Source: Gyrodactylus bullatarudis (taxonomy: Eukaryota; Platyhelminthes; Monogenea; Gyrodactylidea; Gyrodactylidae). Taken from it: a DNA stretch of 64,000 bases. The number at the start of each line of letters is the position of its first letter. Position 1 is the stretch's first letter. The stretch covers positions 169,117 to 233,116 of the forward strand of contig SSNU01000026.1 in the NCBI GenBank assembly GCA_012064415.1, written 5' to 3'. The position numbers and the translations under genes are program-made. The notes under the pieces were generated by a model. That model was not told where the DNA came from. It worked only from the letters and a program-made list of their open reading frames with translations, and did no database searches. Positions 12,468 through 22,800 of the stretch are shown piece by piece.

Positions 12468-13445
12468 TCATGGAGGTTGGCGACAGTTGGGGGGAGGGGG
12501 CAGGTTCGGATTATTAGCATAGTGCTGAAACTGTGCGAAGGATGCAGCTGAGTTGAAACCAAGGCCAGCGCCTCTCTTGAAACAAAAGGTTTAGATTTTA
12601 AAATAAAGATTATACTAAGCTATTATTTACTTGTGAGTGTGTTTGCATTCTAGACATTTCATATTCTCTCTCAAGATTTTTGAAGAGTGATTTTTGTTCA
12701 TCAGAAACTGATTCTTGAGGATTGGATGGATTTGAGCCTCCCTGAATGCCCATGAGTTTCTGTAATCTTTCTGCTTTTTCTTTATCACCATTACTAGCGA
12801 TAATTGTTCCGGTCTTCCAAACGTTAGATTTAGACTAGCATGATAAGTTTTAAATACAAGATAAAGTTTAATTTTATTCCTTATAGGAAACTCACGTCAT
12901 CTTCGGTTTCTTTCTTTTTTGACCAAAGAAGTTTTCTCTTTTGAATTTGTTCCAACATTTTTGAGGTATTGACGGACGATGCGTAAATATTTGGTATGTT
13001 ACCAGATGCAACACTGGAATTTGAGGCTAATCTCTCAGTCAGAGATCCAACTTTATCTGATGGTTCAGATTCCTCTGAGAAAATATTTAGAAGATCAATA
13101 ATTTACTTTTTCTTCCACGATTAGAATCTAAAGTCGCTGTTATAGATGCTTTACGGTCTTCATGGTTCTTGTGTTTATGTGAATGCGAACTACGGGATCG
13201 CCTTCTATGTTTACGCTTATGCCTATGACTACGATCGTCATCTCTAGAAGATCGAGAATGAGAGCTCTTTTTGGAATGGCTTTTATGATGTTTTCTATCT
13301 TGTGGAGAATGTGAGCGGCTACGACTATCACGACTGACAAAATATCAATTTTTAGATCATACTTATTTTTATCTCTGCTTTTTTTGGAGGCTGAACTTTC
13401 ACTGGGACTTGATTCAACATCCATGTCTTCGTCTTCTGATTTCAT
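12468..13445 (-). CDS. RSRC2: Arginine/serine-rich coiled-coil protein 2-like (RSRC2, SMAP domain)
   Basis: Five exons: 13445-13363, 13333-13107, 13074-12896, 12834-12631 and 12575-12468. They join in one frame to 266 codons across introns of 29, 32, 61 and 55 nt. The N-terminal half is an RS/His-rich region (many SR, HKHK and RRRSRSS runs), as in splicing-associated nuclear proteins. The C-terminal half holds the SMAP-type block: KLLWSKKKE, KAEKLQKLMGIQGG, and LEREYEMSRMQTHSQRGAGL. The last of these is the most conserved part of RSRC2 proteins. The protein ends in a Pro-rich stretch and a TGA. Much of the sequence is low complexity, so the call rests on the C-terminal motifs. The gene sits 295 bp upstream of SMARCC on the same strand; nothing was seen in that gap. 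Confidence 0.8.
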
Positions 13446-14189
13446 ATTAAACTGAAAAATTTAGTAATTTTGAATTACGATACTTTTGATCTACTTAGCT
13501 TAAATACTAATACTTTATAAGAAATAAATTTTTTTACTTGAATAACTTTTTGAAAATTATACTCAATTTAGCTAATGCTAAAAATAGAATCCATTCTAGT
13601 CTCTAGAATCTAGTGCATAGAGAAAGATTTTGATGATTACATTCTAATGATAAATTGTAGTTGTATTTATGGCACTTTTACTACTGATACTAACTGGCAG
13701 TGGCTGGCATTAGATAAAATATCTCACTAATTGTCTTATTTGGCAATAATTGCCAAAAAACTGATTCAGGCCCACACTAAAATTTCAAGCTCAAGTCGAT
13801 TCTGACTGATCTACTGTATGATTCAACTTTTCATATCAATTAATTGAAGCAGAAATTATTTTGCAATCTACGATCATTTATCGATGATTACGGTAACTCA
13901 TCGAATTAAAGAGTCTTTAATCAACGAATTTTATAGTTACTATTATAAACTTTCCGAGAAATTGTTGCTTGCATAGAGTTTTTCATCAATGGCTATTTTT
14001 CTTTTCCGATCTTACTTACTTTACTGTGTAGCGATATGGAAAAATCGTCAATCACGTGAATATCTCTGACTGCAATTGATTTAGAAGCATAGGTTGAAGA
14101 AATTCATTTAAAATGAGATTTTATAGAAAATTAAATAATAATGGTAATGTGAATAATACACTCTGTTTAAGAAATTAAATGGACAAATT
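13446..14189. other. Intergenic between RSRC2 start and Rab stop
   Basis: About 740 bp, the largest gap in the compact block; presumably the RSRC2 promoter and Rab 3' UTR. No repeat or exon recognised. Confidence 0.4.
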
Positions 14190-14807
14190 TTAGTTGCAGC
14201 CACAAAAGCTATTAGAAATATTTGATTCTGGCTTTTGTGATAATACATCTTTGCGCTCTGATAAAAGTTTACGATGTGATATGATTTTTTCACTCAGCTT
14301 TTGGAATGCTTCATCAACATTCTCCCCTGACCGAGCACTGGTCTCTAGAAAACTGTATCGATGTTTGTCTCTGAGCTGCGCTATTAAATCTAAACCCATT
14401 TGCGTTGAGACCTTTCGCTGATCCATTAGGTCAATTTTGTTTCCAATAATCATCACAAATGCATCATTATTTGAGTATTCATCAATGTTCTTTAACCAAT
14501 TCGTTACGTTATCGAATGAAGAACTGTTTGTAACATCGTAAACTAATAAGATTCCCATGGCCCCTCTATAGTAAGAATGTGTAACGGTATGAAATCTCTC
14601 CTGACCTGCTGTATCCCAAACTTGAATTTTGTACTTTTGATTATCAATGACCAAATCTTTGACCTTGAAATCAATACCAACAGTCGCCATAAAGCTAGTA
14701 CTGAATGTGTTGTCAACAAAACGATAAATCAAACACGATTTGCCAACAGAAGAGTCACCAATTAGCATTAACTTTATAATGGGAACAGTTGGTGAGAATT
14801 GAGCCAT
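14190..14807 (-). CDS. Rab-family small GTPase
   Basis: Intronless, about 205 codons from MAQFSPTVPIIK; an in-frame ATG seven codons upstream is less likely. All nucleotide-binding motifs are present: P-loop GDSSVGKS, switch I ATVGIDFKVK, switch II WDTAGQERFHTVTHSYYRGA, NKID and ETSA. Rabs cycle between GTP and GDP to direct vesicle traffic on the cytosolic face of membranes. The sequence mixes features of the Rab8/10 and Rab26/37 groups (DFKVK, THSYYRGAMGILLVYDVTN), so I do not name a subfamily. The C-terminus reads SFCGCN, a C-x-C-x arrangement rather than plain CC or CXC, but both cysteines are near the end and could be geranylgeranylated. Its start lies 87 bp beyond the FKBP12 stop codon on the same strand. 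Confidence 0.9.
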   Translation of the reverse strand: MAQFSPTVPIIKLMLIGDSSVGKSCLIYRFVDNTFSTSFMATVGIDFKVKDLVIDNQKYKIQVWDTAGQERFHTVTHSYYRGAMGILLVYDVTNSSSFDNVTNWLKNIDEYSNNDAFVMIIGNKIDLMDQRKVSTQMGLDLIAQLRDKHRYSFLETSARSGENVDEAFQKLSEKIISHRKLLSERKDVLSQKPESNISNSFCGCN

Positions 14808-14874
14808 AGTTTTCAAAATTGCTACCAAAAGATTATGAGTAAATAGTATTTAGAAAATAGCCTTATTAAAAAAA

Positions 14875-14880
14875 TTTATT
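14875..14880 (-). promoter_or_regulatory. Poly(A) signal AATAAA, FKBP12
   Basis: AATAAA on the minus strand, 14 bp past the FKBP12 stop codon and within the 87-bp gap before the Rab start codon. The spacing is very tight, so cleavage would probably fall within the Rab promoter or 5' leader. Confidence 0.5.
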
Positions 14881-14894
14881 ATAAAAAAGTTGAA

Positions 14895-15215
14895 TTAATT
14901 TAATTTCAACAATTCAACTTCAAAAATTAAAGTTGCATTAGGAGGTATAACAGGAGGAAAGCCTTTACTACCATAAGCATAGTCAGGGGGACATGTGAGT
15001 TTGACTTTCTCGCCGATACTCATCTTTGCAACACCTTCATCCCAGCCTTTGATGACTTGTCCCTTTCCGATAACAAACTGAAATGGTTTACCCCGACTTC
15101 TAGAACTGTCGAATTCTTTACCATTTGTCAAGGTTCCGACATAATGAACACTGACTTTATCACCGGTTTTAGGGAAATTGACTCCATCTCCGGGTGTAAT
15201 GACTTCAGTTTGCAT
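14895..15215 (-). CDS. FKBP1A: FKBP12-type peptidyl-prolyl cis-trans isomerase
   Basis: Single-exon 106-codon protein, nearly the exact length of human FKBP12, with no signal peptide (cytosolic). It catalyses proline isomerisation and in animals binds the ryanodine receptor, TGF-beta receptor type I and FK506/rapamycin. The hydrophobic pocket is conserved: HYVGTL (Tyr26), [13 protein letters not shown] (Phe36, Asp37, Arg42, Phe46), [10 protein letters not shown] (Val55, Ile56, Trp59), YAYG (Tyr82) and IFEVELL (Phe99 region). The 80s loop reads GFPPVIPP where human has GHPGIIPP, a modest change. It is divergent from XRN2 across about 120 bp that must hold both promoters. Confidence 0.97.
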   Translation of the reverse strand: MQTEVITPGDGVNFPKTGDKVSVHYVGTLTNGKEFDSSRSRGKPFQFVIGKGQVIKGWDEGVAKMSIGEKVKLTCPPDYAYGSKGFPPVIPPNATLIFEVELLKLN

Positions 15216-15335
15216 GCTTGATGGTAGTACCGAGTTGTTTGACTGGCGATCAAATAAACAATTTTAAAAATATTTAAGAATTTTTCATTTCTTCCTAATT
15301 GATTTTTGTTTAAAACATCAAGAAAATCTAACAAA
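15216..15335. promoter_or_regulatory. Divergent promoter region, FKBP12 / XRN2
   Basis: Only 120 bp separates the two start codons, so both promoters and both 5' leaders must fit here. The stretch is AT-rich; I see no clear TATA box or known factor site. Inferred from gene layout alone. Confidence 0.45.
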
Positions 15336-18300
15336 ATGGGTGTCCCTGCATTTTTTGCCTGGTTAAGTAAAAAATACCCCTCAATTGTTATCTATGCTAA
15401 AGAAGAAGTTCCCAAAACCGTTGGTGATACATCAGTCAAGATTCCAATTGACCTGACAGCACCGAATCCTAATGGATTTGAGTTTGACAACCTCTACCTT
15501 GACATGAACGGTATTATCCATCCTTGTACTCATCCTGAAAATAAGCCAGCGCCTAAAAATGAAGAAGAAATGTTCATAGCCATATTTGAATATATAGATC
15601 GACTGATGAGTATCATTCGACCAAGAAAATTATTATACATGGCTGTTGATGGAGTTGCCCCACGAGCTAAAATGAATCAGCAACGCAGCCGTAGATTTAG
15701 ATCAGCTAAAGAATCTCAAGAGAAAAATCTCAGTATTGAAAAGATTCGAAATGAATTGGAAAATAGAGGTGCTGTCTTACCACCAAGAAAAAAAGATCAT
15801 TTCGATAGCAATTGCATCACGCCTGGAACACCATTTATGGCCAGACTTTCTACTGCCTTGGGATTCTACATTTACGAGCGCCTCAATAATAATCCTGGAT
15901 GGAAAGATATTCAAGTCATCCTCAGTGATGCCAGCGTTCCCGGCGAGGGTGAGCATAAAATAATGAATTTCATCCGGCGTCAACGAGCCTCTCCATCTCA
16001 TGATGCGAATACACGGCATTGTCTTTGCGGAGCTGATGCTGATTTAATCATGTTGGGTCTCGCGACTCATGAGGTCAACTTTACCATTATAAGAGAGGAG
16101 TTTAAGCCCAACACTCCTAGACCTTGCGAAATTTGTGGTCAGTATGGCCACGAAATGGTTGACTGTGTTGGTGGTGAACAACAACAAGACTCAACCATTG
16201 TCTCCAACGCAGAAGCCGTGAGTTTTTCTCTTTTACTTATCTGTTCCCTAGGACTTTATCTTCATTAACCTTGCCATTCTAAGGCAATACCTTGAAATTG
16301 ATCTCAAATTGAATGCAGTCAACATAAAGTGGGACTTTGAAAGGGCACTCGACGATTGGGTATTCATGTGCTTCTTTGTTGGTAATGACTTTTTGCCGCA
16401 TTTGCCCAGTTTGGAAATTCGTGAGAATGCTATTGATAAACTCATCTCAATCTACTCAAAATGTATCAAGGAATCTAGTTAGTTCTGCAAACAGTTGATT
16501 AATTATTATACTATAAATCTCTTTTGGTGTCTGGATTTCTTATCGATTTATTTATTTACTCTTTTCACTAGGCACTTGGCTGACTGATTCTGGTGACGTT
16601 AATTTTGAGCAAGTTTTGAACATTATCAAAGATTTGGGTGATATGGAAGATGATATTTTCCAAAGACGTCGAAGTTCCGAGTTACAGTTTAGGGCTAGAA
16701 ACGCCAAGAATGAAAGATACTCGAATAGAAATTCAAATCAACATGAGCAGAGCCAATCTCATAGAGCCCAACGTCCAGACCTGATAAAACGGTCTAATGA
16801 AGTTGAAAAGGCTGAGAGAAACCTTAACAACATGGAGGCAGCTGTGAATCTTAAACACATTCTCACACCCCTTGATCCTGTTCCTAGTGAGTTTGAATTT
16901 TAATTTTTCCATTTAATTTGGGATCAGAATCTTGACTGCCTTCTTGTCCATATTTCCTCCCTTTAATTTATTTTACATATATATATAGGTGAAATTCTTT
17001 ACCTTTTTCATATTTCATGACTTATACATGTAAATTTTCTTTTTTCTCCTTTTTATATTTCTCTATCTATTTCTTACCGTCTCTCCCCGTGCCTTTCACA
17101 TTTGCGCTCTGCTCTTCTTCCAACCTCCTTATCCAAGATGACAAAGGTACAGTTTATAATCGTCCGTTATTGCATGTCAAATTCATATTTGTGTCAAAAT
17201 CATCATCATCCCCATCTTCATCAGAGAGTGTAATAGGGAATTTAGGAAATCAAAAATTATCATTCCTAATAGAATAATGCATTATCAATATATATATATT
17301 CTAGAGATGGAAAATTGTTCAAAAATTAGTTTGTTAACCAACCAAGTTTCCACATGCTTTCTAGAAGTCTCAAGCAAGTCCATGGGTCATTTTAAAAACA
17401 ATTCACGAGAAATGAAACTTTCGGTGCTTTAATTTTGTTAAATAATTTGTAGTTCTCTTCATTTTTTATTCCATTCATCAAATTTTCATATTTTTCATGA
17501 GTTGCTTTCCTAAATTCCCTGTTAAACTCCCTGCCCTTTTGGAGGAATTTTATCAATTTTTTTACTTTGATTTTCTTGACAGAGAAAAAGTCAAGAATCG
17601 AGCAAGAATGCGGACAAGATGGTGACACCAAAAAGGATGATGAAAAAGTCGATGAAATGGCAGGTCTCACTGAACACGAGAAGCAAGATAAACAAGACCA
17701 AGTTCGTCTCTGGGAGCAAGGATTCAAGGACCGTTATTACACCAGTAAATTTAGTGTTGATGTCAACGTCTACCCAGACTTTCCTCAGACTGTCGCCTAT
17801 GAATATGCCAAAGGTCTCTGTTGGGTATTAGCCTATTATTATCAGGTTAGTTTTTAAAATCTCTGTTCACATACAACCTTAACGTATATCTCCTTAGGGA
17901 TGTGTCTCATGGAACTGGTACTATCCATATCATTATGCGCCATTTGCTAGTGACTTTGCCAAAATAGATACTCTGGACATTAAATTCACAGAAAAGACTC
18001 AACCCTTTAAGCCACTGCAACAATTAATGAGTGTCTTCCCTGCTGCCAGTGGATCACATGTTCCGCCCTCTTGGCAAGATCTCATGACAGATCCTCTATC
18101 CCCAATTATCGACTTTTATCCAATTGACTTTAGAATCGACCTGAATGGAAAGAGACACGCATGGATGGGTGTAGCTCTCCTCCCCTTTGTTGAAGAAAGA
18201 CGTCTCTTGAAAGCTCTCAATGACAGATTAGATCGTCTGGAACCCGAAGAGGTTGAACGGAATAAACGTGGCTCCGACAAATACTTTGTCCATCAGGATC

Positions 18301-19079
18301 ACAAAGTTGCCAAATTCATCATTAGCTGTTATGAGGATTTCGGGGCATTGAATCTAGTCGCTGATGAAGATTACGAAGAATTTCCTGAAAAGAGTAAAAT
18401 CATACCGGTAGAATTTACTCATGGTTTGGCTGGAATTGTCTGGACACAAGATGGCGGTATAATCTACAAACCTGACGAAGTTGTACCTTCTCCATTTATT
18501 AACAGTTGTCCTTCTATTGCGGCTAATCATCAAAAGGTTATTGGCTGCTGTTATTACGATCCTGAATATTCAAGATCATTCAAGTTTCCTGCAAAAATCT
18601 TGACAAATGTAAGCTAACTCGTAATCAAAATTAGTCATTGGTTCACATTAACCACATGTTTTCTCTGCTTTTAGGCTAAAATGCCAGAAAAGGTTCATCT
18701 CAAGCCTCCATTGAGAGGGCGTGGAAACTTTGTTGGGATGCGTGGATCCAGAGGTGACGATCCCGGCCATCGTATGATAGATAATCACCTCGGCCGAGAC
18801 AACAACAGAAATCAACGTTACGATAACAACTACCGCCGTGGAGAAGGTAGGGGAGGCTATGATAGAGACCATTACCGTGACTATAGTAACGATAGTCGAG
18901 ATCATAGGCAACAATATAATAATTATAATAGTTACGATCGTCGCGAACAATACAATTCCTATTGCAATGATTACCGCTCTAACGGTTACGATAACCAAGG
19001 TAATAATAACGGACGAGGTGGCTATCGCAACAACTACAACAATAGAGGAAGAAGAGGTGGAGGAAGAAATTACTATTAA
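15336..19079 (+). CDS. XRN2: 5'-3' exoribonuclease 2 (XRN2/Rat1)
   Basis: Nuclear 5'-3' exoribonuclease that degrades 5'-monophosphate RNA and drives torpedo termination of RNA polymerase II. Exons: 15336-16217, 16252-16477, 16572-16886, 17583-17845, 17898-18608 and 18675-19079, in frame throughout, with introns of 34, 94, 696, 52 and 66 nt. The start [20 protein letters not shown] is the family's N-terminus. Catalytic acidic motifs are present: [55 protein letters not shown], and [23 protein letters not shown] zinc knuckle reads [14 protein letters not shown], which marks XRN2 rather than cytoplasmic XRN1. The C-terminal exon starts [15 protein letters not shown] and is rich in Arg, Gly, Asn and Tyr (RGG-like). 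A 9-nt microexon near 17139 would also fit the frame inside the 696-nt intron, but it is not needed. Confidence 0.97.
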
Positions 19080-19125
19080 AATTTATCTATTTTTTCTGTT
19101 TCTTTTTGTATTGTACATTTTAACA

Positions 19126-19600
19126 TTAATACATACTTAAATAGGACAGTCTTGACTTAAATGTCTGATCAGATCTAGCATGAGCGTATAGTTCCACAAT
19201 ATTGGGCTTGATCCACAGTTCCCTAGGATTGTTGTAGAGTGGTTTCTCTCCATACTTTCCAATGTCCCAGTTTGGCACATCGCCCATAAGCTTTTTCTCC
19301 TCCTCTTGATTTAGAATGACTTGTTTCAAGAGGAGTCTATCACTTTCAGCAATGATAAACGGAGAAAGAGCAATTCTACATTCCTGATCTTCCCGGATAT
19401 TCTGATTTCCTTCAATTCTTAAATAATGAAAGAGCTTCTTTGAAGCTATCGCAGCAACCCAGAGTCCACCTAGTAGAATTATTCCTAAGAGACATAAGTG
19501 TAAATAAATTACCATTCATTCCTTTATTATTGATGGTTCTACTAAAGGAAAGAGGCGCAAAACCTCCCTTGGGTGGCATTTCTTGTTTTGTTTCAGACAT
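19126..19600 (-). CDS. NDUFA13: NADH dehydrogenase complex I subunit NDUFA13 (GRIM-19)
   Basis: Accessory subunit of mitochondrial complex I, inner membrane. Exon 1 is 19600-19513 (MSETKQEMPPKGGFAPLSF) and exon 2 is 19484-19126, joined in phase across a 28-nt GT-AG intron, giving about 148 codons, the family length. The QEMPPKGG start, one membrane segment (GIILLGGLWVAAIA), the ECRIALSPFIIAESDRL block and the DVPNWDIGKYG motif match the family closely. Without removal of the 28-nt intron the two halves are in different frames, so this intron is well supported. Its stop codon lies 46 bp from the XRN2 stop codon, tail to tail. Confidence 0.93.
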
Positions 19601-19824
19601 TTTTAAAATCAACAGCTGACAAAACAAAAAATATGAAGAACATGTTTTTCAAATTCTGTTGTTTAAAGGACCTTGAATAGAGACTATTTAAGTTTGAAAT
19701 TAGTAGTTGGACCAAATTTCTACTGCTTACATAGAGTTGATTACTAATTAGTAGGCTAAAATTTTGTAAAATAATTTACAGTTTAGAAAATATTTTATTG
19801 TACCAAATAATTTACATCATTTAT

Positions 19825-22800
19825 TCAAGAGGTCGATAGTATTACTATAAGATTGCTAACTGCAAAATTAAATTGATTGAATATAAAATCTTTTTCACCG
19901 GACCAACTAGGAAATTCCAAGTACTTTAGGTTTGCCAGAATATTTGAAGGATTTGTCTGAAAAAATTAGAGATAATCTCATTACCTTGGCAACAACATAA
20001 ATTATACAAGGAATCTGGACATCAGCAGAAATATCATCTTTATCGGGGGCCATCTCTAGAGTCTCACAAATAACTTGAATCACTTGTTTCAATACTTCCA
20101 TCTTGTCCTCTCTCGTCTACATTGAGATGAATAGTGTTTACCACAGATTTACACTCACCTTGTAATAATTCAAGTATTTCAGTCGATATTGAGCAGCTAG
20201 AAATGGTGCACAACAGTGATATTTCTTGTCCAGCTGTAACTCCTCAAGACTAATTGTATCTTTAATCCTTTCCAATTGCTCATGAAATATTCTAGAGAGT
20301 TGAATGAGACATAATAAAACCTACCTATCCCTTGCCTTAATGTTTTCACTTTGCTCGAAAATTGTCGGATAAATGTCCGAGACGACGAGTCTCTTCAGAA
20401 TTAATTTGAGCAGATTCTTTTCCTGCAACAGCTTTTCCTTTGCAGGCTCGAAATCTAACTAAAATTTAAAAGATGACTTATCAAATCTTGAAAAGATCAC
20501 AGAAATAATAACAAGTGATATAAAGAAAGAAAACCTAATGGAACTGTCAAAAAGGAAGATCAACTTCCAGATTTAAGATGCTATGATTTCTGAGCAAAAA
20601 ATTCTATCAAGCAGATTGGTTCGATAAAAAGAATCATACTACAATCCCTTATTGACTATAACGTGTTAAGAACACAAAAAGGCTATAGAAAAGGTACAGG
20701 TAGACTAGTCAGCACTAGCTAACCACTGTGCTGATAATCCAGATCATATTATAGATTTTAATAACGTAAGAAGGAAACATGAGAAATAAGTATATGATTT
20801 TGGAGTCTATAGAGATTAAACTAAACGAGGTTGTTAATGGTAATAAGACGGATATAAATATTGGAAATCGTTGGTTAGAATTGAGTGATTAAAGTTGAGA
20901 AGAAATCTGATTGGTTTAATGTTTTGAATTGGACACACAAGGTTTTAAGTATCTTAAGTTTTATGAAAAATCTCACGCCAGAAGAAGAATAAAAATATTG
21001 TTTAAACAATTTTTATCAGGGTAATCTAAATTTTTAATATTTTAATCTTAATTTTAGTTTCCCTTCAAGTGATGAGTTATACTATCAGAGTTATTACTCT
21101 AATAATTCTGATTTCTATAACAATCACTGTAATTTTTATAATCCTTATTTTTTACTACACATAGTCAGCTAGCAAGCGAACAACGTTATAGTCAATCTAT
21201 GCCGAACAGTTCCCTGAAGAACTACCTGGTATAAAATTATAATAATCCCTAATCTTCAGGGAATTAGAGAAAGACGTCTAGGGCGTCTTCTGGGTTGTTT
21301 TGGCGTTGGTTAAAAAATTGAAGAAAAAGAAGGAAGGGACAATAGAGTTCCAGAAGATGACCTAGCGAACAGATTATCACCTTTTCAGCTCGCTATACCA
21401 AATCTCCTTGTTCGTGATCCAGATCAGAGTGATTTTTATGAAAATTTTGTCAACTTGAAAAAAATTAGTGCCTATCATGAATCCTGTTGTGACATCAAAT
21501 GTGTATTTTTCTGTATCCCTCTAAAGATATTCCATATTTCATGGTCCAAAGTCATGCTAAAAAAAGGGCCTTATAAATTTTCTATATTCTTGAGAGAATT
21601 CATAATTTTCTAGAATAAGCAAGGGAACTTGGTTTCGAAAATTACTGTAGCATCATTAAAATCTTTAACTCTAAGAGACCAGACACCACTAAATTTTTGA
21701 CAACAGCAAACAGTTCCAATTAACAAAATAATCAGGTTGTGTTTCAATTAAAGTTTTGTATCGAGATATATAACAGAGGTGATCCTAGCTAAAACTAAAG
21801 GATAGAACTTAATTTACCTGAAGTAATGGAATCTCCGGTGTCAACTTTTCATAAAGCAATTCTATAACATGATCTATGATCAGGTAAGGCGCCTGAAAGA
21901 TTTCGTCCCAGTCAAGTTTTGAGAACATCTTCTCGATAAACTTTGTCTCTCCAAGGGACTTTGCTTTGTTCGAATCCGGGAGTAGATCATGATGTTGAAT
22001 GAGGAATCCAATTAATTTCTTTGTATCTCTAAGAATTTTATCCTCTTCCTGTTTTAGGAAAGAGTTCAATGAGATATTCAAGATACGTTGGAAAATACCG
22101 TTCTTTTCAGAGGTCTGTTGTTCCATGATGGAACTGAATGTATTCGTCATACGGATCAACCTTGCTTTGTCCTTGGACAAAATCGAGTTTAAATCTTTTA
22201 GATGGGCAATTTCTCGGCATAGAACCTCTTTCAAGTAGGCAATGAGGGATTCCTCTGCGAAGTTTTCCTCAATCTGTTTTTCCATTTCTGATTTGAACAT
22301 TAATATGAGGTTCAATATTTTCTGGTCCTATTCCGCATATAAAAATAAAAGTGAATTAAAAGTTGGTGTCAAATACCCATTTAATCTCAATAATGAGTCG
22401 AAAATGTATGTTCTTTCTAAATTTTGTTCCTTCTAAAAATCCTTCAGTTTTGCATACGCAATGCGTATTACGCATGACATGTGAATTCAAATTTATATCA
22501 CCTTTAAATGTCACATTGGGCTGAGCTTCCGTTGAGTTCAGTTTGAAAGTAAATGTGTCAAAGTTATAAAGTCTTAGATCGGTCTATTTTCATCCTAAGG
22601 TCTTGAAATTTAAAGATATTTGAAATTTTCTATCAATTTCACGCAAAGATTACGAAAACTAAAAAGGTATTGGTTACGAGTTAGTGTGGAATCCAAACAC
22701 CGTAAGGCTTACAGTATATGAATCAGGAATTTTGATGAAGACTGGTTTTAATAATTTTTAATAAATTATGTTTCATGAATTAGTATCTATATAATTTTTA

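Noticed and set aside
18648..19140. Open frames in other phases over the last XRN2 exon
   Set aside because: The RGG/Asn/Tyr-rich exon gives repetitive Val/Ile/Thr translations in other frames, with no independent support.
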